Positions 32,868 to 41,918 of a stretch of 64,000 nucleotides of DNA are shown piece after piece. The translations under genes and the position numbers were made by a program. The notes below the pieces were generated by a model, which saw only the letters and a program-made list of their open reading frames with translations, ran no database searches and was not told the DNA's origin. The stretch lies in assembly GCA_964537875.1 (NCBI GenBank), contig CAZIDN010000002.1, forward strand, positions 62,001 to 126,000, given 5' to 3'. Origin of the DNA: JAPKZH01 sp964537875. GTDB lineage: Bacteria > Acidobacteriota > Aminicenantia > Aminicenantales > UBA4085. How positions within the stretch are numbered: position 1 is the first letter of the stretch; the number at the start of each line of letters is the position of its first letter.

Positions 32868-34559
32868 ATGGATGATTCAGTCTGGATCGTCGCCTCCCCC
32901 CGGGATGAGGCCAAGCGGCTGGCCTCCGAGCTGGGCATCCCTCAGGCGATCGCCCAGGTCTTGATCAACCGGAAGATCACAGAAGCGGAACAGGCCCATC
33001 TATTTCTGGAGGGCAGGCTGGCCCAGCTTCACGATCCTTTCCTGATGTCCGGCATGACGGCCGCCGTGGAAAGGATAAAATCGGCAATCGCCCGGCGCGA
33101 GAAAATCCTCATCTTCGGAGACTACGATGTGGATGGCGTGTTGTCCGTGGTCATGCTCGTGAAAGCCCTGGGCTCTTTGTCCGCGGACGTCGAATATTTC
33201 ATCCCGGAACGGTTGAAAGAAGGCTACGGGATAAAGGATGAGCACATCGCGGTGGCGGCCGGCAAAGGAGCCCGGCTCGTCATCAGTGTCGATTGCGGAA
33301 TCAAGGCCAACGGATTCGTCCGGAAAGCCAACGAGCAAGGGATCGATGTGATCATCACCGACCACCATCGCCCCGGGCCGGAGCTTCCCGAGGCGCTGGC
33401 CGTTCTCAACCCCGTCCTGGAAAGCTCCGGCTACCCGGATAAAAGCCTGGCCGGCGTCGGCGTCGTGTTCAAATTAATCCAGGCGCTTTTTGAGCAGGCC
33501 GGCCGAGCGTCCATCCTCCCGCACTATTTAAAGCTTGTCGCCATCGGCACGATTTCCGATGTCGCCGAGCTGAGGGGGGAAAACAGGATCCTGGTCAAGC
33601 TCGGGCTCCAAGGACTGGACAGTGTCTCCAACCAGGGTTTGAGAAGCCTGATTGAAATCTGCGGCCTCAAAGGGAAGAGGATCTCCGAGGGGGATATCGG
33701 GTTCAGGATCGGCCCGAGAATCAATGCCGCGGGACGAATGGGGGCGACGGACCTCGCCGTCCGGCTCTTTTTCTCGCCGTCGCTCGAGGAAACGGCCGGG
33801 ATCGCCCGCCATCTGGATGAGCTCAACTCGCAAAGGCAAACAGCCGAGGAAAAGATCCACAAGCAGGCCTTGGGCCTGATCAAAAAAAGATCTCTGGATA
33901 AGAGGCACAAAATTTTGATCCTGGGCTGCCAAGATTGGCACAGGGGAATCATCGGGATCGTAGCCTCCCGGCTTAAAGACGCCTTCTCGCGGCCGGTCGT
34001 CCTCTTCGCTTATGAAGACGATAAGGCCTTCGGCTCGGGACGGAGCATCGGCGAATTTTCCCTGATCGAATGCCTGGACCAATGCCGACATTTTTTCTTG
34101 ACCTACGGCGGCCATCCCTTCGCCGTCGGTTGTTCACTCGAACGGGCCAGCATGCCGGCGTTCAAGCAGGCGGCGAACGCCGTTGCCGAGGCGCGCCTGT
34201 CCGACGCCAAGCTGCGGAAAAAAATCCTGATCGATTCAAAACTCGATTTTTCGGATATCAGCGCCGGTTTTTATGAAAGCCATTCCCTTCTCTGTCCCTT
34301 CGGCGTGGGGAATCCGCGGCCCGTCTTCCTGACCGAAAAGGCGGAGATCGTCGGACCGCCCCAAAACCTCCAGGGCCGCCATGCGAAATTCCTCGTCCGC
34401 CAGGGCAGCCGGGTGTTCGAGGCCATTGCCTGGGATCGGGGAGACTGGGCGAAGAAGGTCTCCAAAGGAGGCCGGGTAGACCTGGCCTATACCTTTCAAT
34501 TTTCCAGCTACTTGGGCGAAGACAGGCCGTATCTTTGCCTCGAGGGATTGCGGAAGTGA
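32868..34559 (+). CDS. recJ: Single-strand DNA exonuclease RecJ
   Basis: 563 residues. RecJ degrades 5' ends of single-stranded DNA in recombination and mismatch repair. The DHH phosphoesterase motifs are visible: FGDYDVDGVLSVVML (near 80-95), VSVDCGIK, and ITDHHRPGP. The DHHA1 domain follows (GRINAAGRMG-type: PRINAAGRMGATDLA; later SGRSIGEFSL, YGGHPFAVGCSL). The C-terminal OB-like part is intact. It diverges from ftsY. Confidence 0.96.
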   Translation: MDDSVWIVASPRDEAKRLASELGIPQAIAQVLINRKITEAEQAHLFLEGRLAQLHDPFLMSGMTAAVERIKSAIARREKILIFGDYDVDGVLSVVMLVKALGSLSADVEYFIPERLKEGYGIKDEHIAVAAGKGARLVISVDCGIKANGFVRKANEQGIDVIITDHHRPGPELPEALAVLNPVLESSGYPDKSLAGVGVVFKLIQALFEQAGRASILPHYLKLVAIGTISDVAELRGENRILVKLGLQGLDSVSNQGLRSLIEICGLKGKRISEGDIGFRIGPRINAAGRMGATDLAVRLFFSPSLEETAGIARHLDELNSQRQTAEEKIHKQALGLIKKRSLDKRHKILILGCQDWHRGIIGIVASRLKDAFSRPVVLFAYEDDKAFGSGRSIGEFSLIECLDQCRHFFLTYGGHPFAVGCSLERASMPAFKQAANAVAEARLSDAKLRKKILIDSKLDFSDISAGFYESHSLLCPFGVGNPRPVFLTEKAEIVGPPQNLQGRHAKFLVRQGSRVFEAIAWDRGDWAKKVSKGGRVDLAYTFQFSSYLGEDRPYLCLEGLRK

Positions 34560-36517
34560 AGCGCTCGCCCCAAAAAACCGCGAAGGTCCCTCCGGCCAAG
34601 CTCATCAAGCCCGCCCTGGCCGCCGCGCTCGTCGTCGTCATCGGCACGATCCTGGTTTACTTTATCGTCCATTTGAAGCGCCGGCCGACCATCCCACCCG
34701 ATAACAAAGAGATTGCCCAACAGAAGATCGAAGTCCAGGAAAAGGTCGATTTTTTCGATTTCAAAGGTAAGATCAAAGTGACGGCTGCCCGGAGATATCT
34801 AGGGGAAGACAACCTGTATCATCTCGTCGGCCCCGTGGAAATCATCGATCAGGGGAAAAAGGGAGGCGGAGAGGTCAGCATCGCCGGCCAATCGGTCATC
34901 TATGATAAGGACATGAAGCATTTCGCCATGCAGGGCAAGGTCAAGGTCCGGTCCCAAGGCGTCCTGCTTGAAGCCGAGAATTTTGATTACAACAGGGAAG
35001 AGGAAATCTTTAGGACGGACAGCGGCATTATCCTTTCGTCTCCGCGTTTCTCGGGTTCTTCGAAACAGGCCGTTTACTCATTGAAAGAGAACGAGATAAG
35101 CCTGGAGTATGACGTGGAATTCGAGATCGTCCCCCGCCTGGAGAATCCCGAACCGCTCCAGTTCAAGGCCGACAAGCTCGTCTACAGCTTGAGGGATCGA
35201 AAGGGCAGGATCGAAAGCCGAACGGATGAATCCCCGATCATCCTCCTCCATGGAAAAAGCCGGGGACGAGCGAACTTGATAGAGTTTGAGCAGTTTTATG
35301 ATAATGATGACCTGAAAGTCCTTTTTCTCAAGGGGCGGGTCAAAGTAGACCTGGACGAGAAAGAGAATGTCGGGCCGCAGAAAAAAACAAAAATGCCGGA
35401 CGAAAAGGCCGTTCCCGGCGGGCCGCAGCCTGGCCGGGAATGGAATTTTTTCCGGAGCGAAAAGCAGGAGATCGAGGCCGAGGAAATCAAGATCAGGGCG
35501 TTCCTGAACCTGCCCGAGCTCCATGCCGTCGAAAGCAAGGGCGGATGCTCTTTCAAATTCATATCGGCGTCAGGAGAGCAGACCCATGTCCGGGGGGAGG
35601 CCGTGGATTTTATCTTCAGCCGGGGTGCCAGGCTCCGGGAATTTCGTGTCTTCGAGGAAGCCCGGATTTCCAGTCTTCTGAAGGATAGCCAACAAGACCG
35701 CCTCGTTGAGGGCAAGACGATAATCCTGGACGGCGAAACGCAAATCGTCCGTGTCCAAGGGAAGAACGGTGTTTCGGCACGCTTCGCCTCTCCGAGGAAT
35801 GAGGTGACGGCGGCAGAGATCGAGATTTCGATCCAGGATGACAGCTTCGGAGCCAAGGGCGGGGCCAAGGCCGTCCTTCGGCCTCAGATGGAGACAAGCA
35901 GCGCGACGGGGTTCTTTGCCAAGGACAAGCCCGTTTTTGCCAACGCCGGGTCCATGAGATATTCGGCCGGCGAGAAGCGTTTTATATTGAGCGGGCAGGT
36001 GAAAATGTGGCAGGACAAAAAGGTCCTTCTCGGCCAGGAGGTTTCCTTCAACGAGGAGACGGGAGAGATGCAGGGCCATGGGGATATCAAGTCCATCTTT
36101 CCCCATACGCCGAAGGAAGGAGAAAAAGAAGAACGCGTAGAAATTTCCGCCGGCCGGATGAGCTATGATCCCAAAGCCAATCAGATCTTCTATGAAGACG
36201 GCTGTTCCCTGAAGATGAGAAATATCGACCTGAGCGCTGGTCTTATAACCGTCCTGCCCGGAGAAGCAGCCGGGAAGGTCCGCTCGATGAGGGCCACGAA
36301 AAAAGTGACGATCATCCAGGAGGCGAGAGAGGCCGTCGGGGAAACGGCGGAATACGATGTGGAAAAAGACACGATGGTCCTCACCGGCCGGCCGGTCCTG
36401 ACCCTCAAGGACAAAGGCACGGTCAGGGGTGACAAATTGACTTTCCGCCTGGGCGATGGTACAATCCTCGTCGAAAATCAAGATCAACAAAGATCGGTGG
36501 CAGTTATAAAATCGTGA
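34556..36517 (+). CDS. LptC/LptA-like LPS-transport fusion protein
   Basis: 653 residues from GTG at 34556, overlapping the recJ stop (GTGA). A single N-terminal membrane helix (about 15-40) is followed by an LptC-like beta-jellyroll domain (about 55-200: YHLVGPVEIIDQG..VSIAGQSVIYD, AENFDYNREEEIF), then several OstA/LptA-like units (for example FFAKDKPVFANAGSMRYSAGEKRFILSGQVKMWQDKKVLLGQEVSFNEETGEM, and VEISAGRMSYDPK). LptA and LptC normally are separate genes before lptB. Here the bridge between inner and outer membrane may be one chain anchored in the inner membrane. Confidence 0.8.
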   Translation: MKRSPQKTAKVPPAKLIKPALAAALVVVIGTILVYFIVHLKRRPTIPPDNKEIAQQKIEVQEKVDFFDFKGKIKVTAARRYLGEDNLYHLVGPVEIIDQGKKGGGEVSIAGQSVIYDKDMKHFAMQGKVKVRSQGVLLEAENFDYNREEEIFRTDSGIILSSPRFSGSSKQAVYSLKENEISLEYDVEFEIVPRLENPEPLQFKADKLVYSLRDRKGRIESRTDESPIILLHGKSRGRANLIEFEQFYDNDDLKVLFLKGRVKVDLDEKENVGPQKKTKMPDEKAVPGGPQPGREWNFFRSEKQEIEAEEIKIRAFLNLPELHAVESKGGCSFKFISASGEQTHVRGEAVDFIFSRGARLREFRVFEEARISSLLKDSQQDRLVEGKTIILDGETQIVRVQGKNGVSARFASPRNEVTAAEIEISIQDDSFGAKGGAKAVLRPQMETSSATGFFAKDKPVFANAGSMRYSAGEKRFILSGQVKMWQDKKVLLGQEVSFNEETGEMQGHGDIKSIFPHTPKEGEKEERVEISAGRMSYDPKANQIFYEDGCSLKMRNIDLSAGLITVLPGEAAGKVRSMRATKKVTIIQEAREAVGETAEYDVEKDTMVLTGRPVLTLKDKGTVRGDKLTFRLGDGTILVENQDQQRSVAVIKS

Positions 36518-36520
36518 CCG

Positions 36521-37246
36521 ATGAAATCCTATTTAAAGGCCGTCCAGCTCACCAAAAGCTATCACGGAAAGAAGGTCGTGGATGATGTCAGCGTTGAAAT
36601 CCGGAGGGGCGAAATCATCGGCCTCCTCGGGCCCAACGGAGCCGGAAAGACAACGACCTTCTCCTTGATCCTGGGCCTTGTCCCCCAAGATTCCGGTCAA
36701 ATATTTTTAGACGGAGAAGAGATCACGGAGTATCCGATGTATCTCCGCGCCCAGCGGGGCGTCTGCCTTCTGCCCCAAGAGCCTTCCGCGTTCCGAAAGC
36801 TCACCGTTGAGGACAACCTGCGGGCCATCATGGAGACCTTGCCGGAAGCCTACCCTCAAAGGGCGAGCAGGCTGGGAAAGACCCTCAAAGAATTCGGGCT
36901 GGAAAAGCTGGCCCGGGCTAAGGCGGTCACATTATCCGGCGGAGAGCGAAGAAGGCTGGAGATCGCCCGGGCCATGGTCTCCCAGCCGGAATTCATCCTT
37001 TTGGATGAGCCGTTCACGGGCATAGACCCGATTGCCATCGAGGAACTGCAGAAGATCATGAATTCCCTGAAAGAAAAGGGCTTGGGCGTCCTCGTCACCG
37101 ACCATAGCGTCCGGGAGACTCTGAAGATCGTCGACCGCGCCTATATCATCGACAAAGGAAAGATTTTAATGGAAGGGACCCCCAAGGAACTCGTGACGTC
37201 CGAGGAGGTCCGGCGAAGCTATTTAGGAGAGGAATTTCGTCTGTGA
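36521..37246 (+). CDS. lptB: LPS export ABC ATPase
   Basis: 241 residues. Walker A GPNGAGKTTT, Q-loop LLPQEPSAF, signature TLSGGERRRLEIARAM and Walker B FILLDEPFTGIDP are all present and match the LptB subgroup closely. It powers LPS extraction from the inner membrane. It follows the LptC/LptA-like gene by 3 bases and is followed by rpoN, the order known from E. coli. Confidence 0.96.
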   Translation: MKSYLKAVQLTKSYHGKKVVDDVSVEIRRGEIIGLLGPNGAGKTTTFSLILGLVPQDSGQIFLDGEEITEYPMYLRAQRGVCLLPQEPSAFRKLTVEDNLRAIMETLPEAYPQRASRLGKTLKEFGLEKLARAKAVTLSGGERRRLEIARAMVSQPEFILLDEPFTGIDPIAIEELQKIMNSLKEKGLGVLVTDHSVRETLKIVDRAYIIDKGKILMEGTPKELVTSEEVRRSYLGEEFRL

Positions 37247-37279
37247 AGAAGGGCGGCCTGGCCGCTCCGGATTTAAACA

Positions 37280-38794
37280 ATGGTGATGAAACAGCGGCTT
37301 GACCAGAGGCAGGTTCAAAAATTGATCCTGGCTCCTGCCCTCCAACAGGCGATCAAGCTCCTGCCGCTGACCAACCTGGAGCTGATCGAAGTGATCGACG
37401 AGGAGCTCTCCGAGAACCCGCTCCTTGAGCTTGAAGAAGAAGCCGTCGAAAAAAAGCCCGAGGAAGTTGCCGAGGAGACGGCCAAGGAAGCGGAGAAGGA
37501 AGCGGAGAAAGAAGAAGAAAAAAGCGAACCTGCGGAGGAGCCCGCTCCGGGCGAGCCGGGAACCGAGGATCTTCCGGAGACGCCGGAGAACCACGAAGAG
37601 CTGGAGTTTGAGTCCTATTTTCAAGAATACTTCGACGATGGCTTTCGTTCGCTGTCCTATGAACGAAGAGAGATCCCCTCTCTCGAGAACACGCTTTCCA
37701 AGAGCGCTTCCCTCTGGGACCACCTGAACTGGCAGGCCAACCTGACGTTCTTTGAGCCGGCGGACCAGGAAATCGCCCAGCTCATCATCGGCAACATCAA
37801 CGAAGACGGGTACTTGACGTCCTCCCTCCCGGAGCTCGCCCAGGCGGCCCAGACGACAGAAGAAAAAATCAAGGAAATCCGGGAAAAGATCAAGATGTTC
37901 GACCCGGTCGGCGTCGGCAGCCTGGACTTGAAGGAATGCCTGCTCGCCCAGATGGATTATCTTCAGCTCAAGGACGATGTGACCCGGACGATCATCCATG
38001 AGCATCTTGGCCTCCTCGAGAAATCGGATTTTGCCCAGCTGGCCAGGCTTTTGAATGTTCCCATGACGACGGTCAAGTACCAAATCGAAATCATCAAGCG
38101 GCTCGACCCAACTCCGGGGCGCAAGTACACCGAAGACCGGACGAACTACGCCGTGCCGGATATCGTCGTCAGCAAAGAAGGAGCGGACCTCCGAATCGTC
38201 CTGAACGATGAAGGGCTGCCCAGGCTGCGCGTCAACTCCTACTACAAAACCCTCCTGGCCAAGGCGTTGAAAGAAAATCCGGAGGCCTACCGCTTTCTTA
38301 AGGACAAGATGAAAAAAGCCCTCTGGTTCCTGCGCAGTCTCGATCAAAGAGACCAGACCATTTACAAAGTCGCCAAGTACATCGTCGACAAGCAGCGGGA
38401 TTTTATTGAGAAAGGCATGGATTTTATCCGGCCGTTGACCCTGATGGAAATCGCCCAGGAGATCGGCGTCCATGAATCCACCGTGGGTCGGGTCGTCGCC
38501 AACAAATATATCATGACGCCCTGCGGCGTCTTTTCCTTGAAGTACTTCTTCCACAAGTCGCTCCACGATGATTTTGGCGAGGGAGTTTCTTCGCTGCGGG
38601 TCAAGGACAAGATTCGGAAGCTCGTCGAAAACGAGGACAAGAACAGCCCCTTCAGCGATATCGAAATCGGAGAAATCCTGGCCCGGGAGAACTTCAAGAT
38701 CGCCCGCAGGACGGTGGCCAAGTACCGGAAACAGTTAAAAATCTTGCCTTCCCATATCAGAAAACGTAAGTTTGTCATGGAGGGATCTTCATGA
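37280..38794 (+). CDS. rpoN: RNA polymerase sigma-54 factor
   Basis: 504 residues. The N-terminal activator-interacting region I (QKLILAPALQQAIKLL, PLLELE) is followed by a highly acidic Glu/Lys/Pro region II (about 55-110) and the core-binding domain. The C-terminus carries the helix-turn-helix and the RpoN box ARRTVAKYRKQL. Sigma-54 transcribes -24/-12 promoters with enhancer proteins, none of which is encoded here. It ends in an ATGA overlap with hpf. Confidence 0.96.
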   Translation: MVMKQRLDQRQVQKLILAPALQQAIKLLPLTNLELIEVIDEELSENPLLELEEEAVEKKPEEVAEETAKEAEKEAEKEEEKSEPAEEPAPGEPGTEDLPETPENHEELEFESYFQEYFDDGFRSLSYERREIPSLENTLSKSASLWDHLNWQANLTFFEPADQEIAQLIIGNINEDGYLTSSLPELAQAAQTTEEKIKEIREKIKMFDPVGVGSLDLKECLLAQMDYLQLKDDVTRTIIHEHLGLLEKSDFAQLARLLNVPMTTVKYQIEIIKRLDPTPGRKYTEDRTNYAVPDIVVSKEGADLRIVLNDEGLPRLRVNSYYKTLLAKALKENPEAYRFLKDKMKKALWFLRSLDQRDQTIYKVAKYIVDKQRDFIEKGMDFIRPLTLMEIAQEIGVHESTVGRVVANKYIMTPCGVFSLKYFFHKSLHDDFGEGVSSLRVKDKIRKLVENEDKNSPFSDIEIGEILARENFKIARRTVAKYRKQLKILPSHIRKRKFVMEGSS

Positions 38795-39315
38795 ATATCC
38801 ATTATACGGCCCGCCGGATGCGGTTCACTCCGGATCTCCGGCAGTACTGCGAAAAAAGGTTCAAGTCGCTGGAGAAACTCCTGAATTTCGCCACCGGGGT
38901 GGACGTGATCTTGGCGTCCGGGAAAAACAGGCAGCAGGCCGAGATCCATATCAAAGCGAAGGGCGCCGGGCTCGTCGTTATCGAAGAGAGCCATGATATG
39001 CTCAACTCGCTGAACCTGGCCTTCGACAGCCTGGAAAAAAAGGTCAAAAAGGAACGGGAGAAGTACCGCGAGAAAAAACGGCGGGGCGGCCGCGAGCGAA
39101 AGGCCTTCGCTATTCCGGCGGAGACCGTCGAAAGAGAAGGGCGGATCGTACGGGCCGACTATTATACGCCCAAGCCCCTGACCCTGGAAGAAGCCCTGAT
39201 CCAGTTCGACTTGAACAAGAAGGAAGTGTTCATGTTCCGGAGGGCGGGTGAGGAGAAATGGGCCGTCCTGTTTCGTCGGAAGGACGGGAACTACGGACTT
39301 GTGGAACCGGAATGA
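38791..39315 (+). CDS. hpf: Ribosome hibernation promoting factor (long form)
   Basis: 174 residues: an N-terminal HPF/YfiA domain (IHYTARRMRFTPDLRQYCEKRF) and a C-terminal domain (KPLTLEEALIQFDLNKKEVFMFRRA..VLFRRKDGNYGLVEP) that dimerises 70S ribosomes into 100S. The GC-rich linker carries KREREKYREKKRRGGRER. Position after rpoN is conserved in many bacteria. Confidence 0.95.
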   Translation: MNIHYTARRMRFTPDLRQYCEKRFKSLEKLLNFATGVDVILASGKNRQQAEIHIKAKGAGLVVIEESHDMLNSLNLAFDSLEKKVKKEREKYREKKRRGGRERKAFAIPAETVEREGRIVRADYYTPKPLTLEEALIQFDLNKKEVFMFRRAGEEKWAVLFRRKDGNYGLVEPE

Positions 39316-39806
39316 AGAACGAAGAGCCGGGCCTTGCCCTGAAAGTCCACCAGCTCCTGAAGGAGGACTTCGTCCTGGCGGACCTCCAATCCCAGACCAG
39401 GGAAGAGGTTCTTCAGGAGCTGGCCCAATTCATTAAGGCCAAGACGGCGGAGCTCTTTGAACAAGACCTGTATGAAAAGCTGCTGAAGCGGGAGAATTCG
39501 CAGAGCACGGTCGTCGGAGAGGGCTTTGCCATTCCGCACTGCAAGATCGAAGGCGTCGAATCACCGTTCGTCGGCCTGGCCGTCTCCAAAAAAGGCATCA
39601 GTTTTGATGCCGCCCACGGGAAACCCTCTTTCGTCTTTTTCGTGTTTGTAACTCCCGCGGATCATCCCAGCCTGAACCTTCAAATCCTGGCCGCCGTGGC
39701 CCATCTCATCCGCCGATCCCGGCATCTTTCCAAAAAACTGACCAGGGCCCGGACGAGCCGGGAGATCCTGGACATCATTCGGGAGGAAGAAGAGAAATTC
39801 TCTTGA
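39312..39806 (+). CDS. ptsN: PTS IIA-Ntr-like protein
   Basis: 164 residues from the ATG at 39312 (ATGA overlap with the hpf stop); a longer frame to 39258 would lie inside hpf. The phosphorylation site is His76 in GEGFAIPHCK. The fold is IIA-Ntr/fructose type, and the protein would be phosphorylated by HPr in a signalling chain. No IIB or IIC partner is encoded nearby. Confidence 0.93.
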   Translation: MKNEEPGLALKVHQLLKEDFVLADLQSQTREEVLQELAQFIKAKTAELFEQDLYEKLLKRENSQSTVVGEGFAIPHCKIEGVESPFVGLAVSKKGISFDAAHGKPSFVFFVFVTPADHPSLNLQILAAVAHLIRRSRHLSKKLTRARTSREILDIIREEEEKFS

Positions 39807-40375
39807 GCAAGAATGCCGGTCACGAGGCCATCATCCCGGGAGGACTTCTCAAGATCTTCGGCCTGGGTGTACTGATCATCGGCGACAGCGGCATCGGCAA
39901 GAGCGAGAGCGCCCTGGAGCTCGTTTCCAGGGGATACCGTTTTGTCTCCGATGATGTGGTCTATGTCAAGAAAACGGCCTCGGGCCGTCTTGTCGCCAAG
40001 GCCCCTTCTCTCAGCCGCTTCTTCATGGAAATCCGCGGGCTGGGGATCATCAATATCAGGGAAATCTTCGGCCCCCCATCGATCTGCCGGCAATCGCGGA
40101 TCGACCTGGTCATCAAGCTGAAAAAATGGCACCGGAAGAAGGAATATGACAGGCTCGGCCTCCGCTTCCCGGAGGATTATGAGGTCTTGGGAGAACGAAT
40201 CCCTCAGCTCAATATTCCGGTCGCGCCGGGCAGGAACATTGCCACGCTGATCGAGGTCGCCTGCAAGGTCCACATTTTGCGGAAAAAAGGATACCATGCT
40301 CCGGAGGAGATCGTCGAACGCCTGGACCGGGCGCTGGCTTCAAGAAACAAGCGGGCCAAAAGGGGCGGATTATGA
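39803..40375 (+). CDS. hprK: HPr kinase/phosphorylase, catalytic domain only
   Basis: 190 residues starting at TTG. The P-loop GDSGIGKS (27-34), the VSRGYRFVSDDVV strand and the family signature MEIRGLGIINIREIFG are intact. The usual N-terminal domain (about 130 residues) is missing, so this is the short form, similar in size to those of alphaproteobacteria. It should phosphorylate Ser46 of the HPr encoded three genes downstream, which retains that serine. Overlaps both neighbours by 4 bases. Confidence 0.92.
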   Translation: MSKNAGHEAIIPGGLLKIFGLGVLIIGDSGIGKSESALELVSRGYRFVSDDVVYVKKTASGRLVAKAPSLSRFFMEIRGLGIINIREIFGPPSICRQSRIDLVIKLKKWHRKKEYDRLGLRFPEDYEVLGERIPQLNIPVAPGRNIATLIEVACKVHILRKKGYHAPEEIVERLDRALASRNKRAKRGGL

Positions 40376-41229
40376 AAGACGACAGGTTCTTGATTATCAC
40401 CGGCTTATCGGGATCAGGCAAGACCGTCGTCAGTCACTTTTTAGAGGACCTGGGCTATTATTGCGTGGACAACCTCCCCGCCAAGCTGATCCCCATTTTT
40501 CTCGAGCTCTGGATGCGCAAGGAGGTCGAGATCGAGAAAGTGGCGCTCGTCGTGGACATCCGGGAGCACGGCTTTTCAACGGACTTCCCCCAGGTCTGGG
40601 ACGAGATTCGGAAGAAGACCTCGCCCAGGCTGATCTTCCTGGACGCGTCTGACGAAGCCCTCGTCAAGCGATTCAGCGAAAGCCGGCGGCCCCATCCCCT
40701 GGCCCACCGCAAGCCGATCCTGGAAGGCGTCCGGCTGGAGCGCAAGAAGCTCGCCCCGATCAAAAAGATGGCCGATGAGGTCATCGACACGACCGTCTTG
40801 AGCATCTCCCAGCTCAAAGATATCTTTTCTCAGAGGTTTTTGAGGAAGCGGAGCGAGCGGCTGCGGGTGGTGATCGTCAGCTTCGGCTACAAGTACGGGA
40901 TTCCCCTGGATTCCGACCTCATTTTTGATACACGGTTTCTGCCGAATCCGTTCTACATGGAAAGCTTCCGGGACAAGACCGGGAGGAACAAGAACGTCCG
41001 GGACTTCATCCTGGGTTCCCCCGAAACCCGGACCTATCTGGCCGAGCTCTTTCGTTTCATCGACTTTCACATGCCCCGCTTCCTGGATGAAGGGAAAAGT
41101 CACCTGGTGATCTCGATCGGCTGCACGGGCGGGCGGCACAGGTCCGTGGTCATCGCCGAGGAGCTCAGGGATTACCTCCGGGGCCAAAAGTATGATATAA
41201 AGATTTTTCATCGGGATATTTTCAAATGA
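40372..41229 (+). CDS. rapZ: RapZ/YvcJ nucleotide-binding regulator
   Basis: 285 residues. The N-terminal P-loop is GLSGSGKT (11-18), then EDLGYYCVDNLP and LVVDIRE, typical of the family. The C-terminal RNA-binding half has FGYKYGIPLDSDLIFDTRFLPNPFY and SIGCTGGRHRSVVIAE. In E. coli it recruits RNase E to a small RNA; in Bacillus YvcJ its role is different. Which applies here is not known. Confidence 0.94.
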   Translation: MKDDRFLIITGLSGSGKTVVSHFLEDLGYYCVDNLPAKLIPIFLELWMRKEVEIEKVALVVDIREHGFSTDFPQVWDEIRKKTSPRLIFLDASDEALVKRFSESRRPHPLAHRKPILEGVRLERKKLAPIKKMADEVIDTTVLSISQLKDIFSQRFLRKRSERLRVVIVSFGYKYGIPLDSDLIFDTRFLPNPFYMESFRDKTGRNKNVRDFILGSPETRTYLAELFRFIDFHMPRFLDEGKSHLVISIGCTGGRHRSVVIAEELRDYLRGQKYDIKIFHRDIFK

Positions 41230-41633
41230 TCGGCGGAATCATCGTCTCCCATGGAAAACTGGGGGAGGAGCTGCTCAATGCCCTGACCATTATCTTGGGC
41301 GAGGCCCCCAACATCGAGGCGATTTCGATCGGCTGGTACGATGATGTCGAGGACTCCAAGAAGAAGATCAACCAGAGCCTGAAACGGGTGGACCAGAAGA
41401 TCGGGGTGGTGATTTTCACCGACATGTTCGGAGGGACGCCGTCCAACCTTAGCTTCAGTTTTCAGAAGGACGACCGGGTCGAGATCATCACCGGCGTCAA
41501 CCTGCCCATGCTCATCAAGTTCGTGTCGCTGCAGCGGAGCAATAATCTCAAGGAGGTCGCCCGGAAGGTCATCGAGCAGGGGAAAAAAAATATCCACCTG
41601 GCCAGCGCGCTGCTCGGCTCCAAGCAGTCCTAG
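41226..41633 (+). CDS. PTS EIIA-mannose-family protein
   Basis: 135 residues. The phosphorylation site His9 is in GGIIVSHGKLGEELL, and IFTDMFGGTPSNLS is the conserved loop. Only this cytoplasmic IIA is present; the IIB, IIC and IID subunits of a mannose transporter are absent nearby, so it probably serves signalling. It overlaps the rapZ stop by 4 bases. Confidence 0.9.
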   Translation: MIGGIIVSHGKLGEELLNALTIILGEAPNIEAISIGWYDDVEDSKKKINQSLKRVDQKIGVVIFTDMFGGTPSNLSFSFQKDDRVEIITGVNLPMLIKFVSLQRSNNLKEVARKVIEQGKKNIHLASALLGSKQS

Positions 41634-41642
41634 AGGGGCATC

Positions 41643-41912
41643 ATGCTCGAGACAGCGATCGTCATCAATAACAGGCTGGGGCTCCATGCCCGGGCGGCCG
41701 TGAAATTTGTCAACATGGCCAACCGGTTCAGCGCGGACGTCAAGATCGAAAAGGACGGCAGCGAGATCGACGGCAAAAGCATCCTCGGCATCCTGACTCT
41801 GGCGGCCACCCAGGGCGCCGAGATCGTCCTCAAAGTCGACGGCGCGGACGAAGAAGCGGCGCTCAAATCCCTGGTGGCCCTCATCAACAACAAATTTGAC
41901 GAGAAAGAATAA
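41643..41912 (+). CDS. ptsH: Phosphocarrier protein HPr
   Basis: 89 residues. His15 in NNRLGLHARAAVKFV accepts phosphate from Enzyme I. Ser46 in DGKSILGILTLAA is the target of HPr kinase, and its presence matches the hprK gene in the same operon. It starts 9 bases after the IIA gene and precedes Enzyme I. Confidence 0.96.
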   Translation: MLETAIVINNRLGLHARAAVKFVNMANRFSADVKIEKDGSEIDGKSILGILTLAATQGAEIVLKVDGADEEAALKSLVALINNKFDEKE

Positions 41913-41918
41913 TCGACC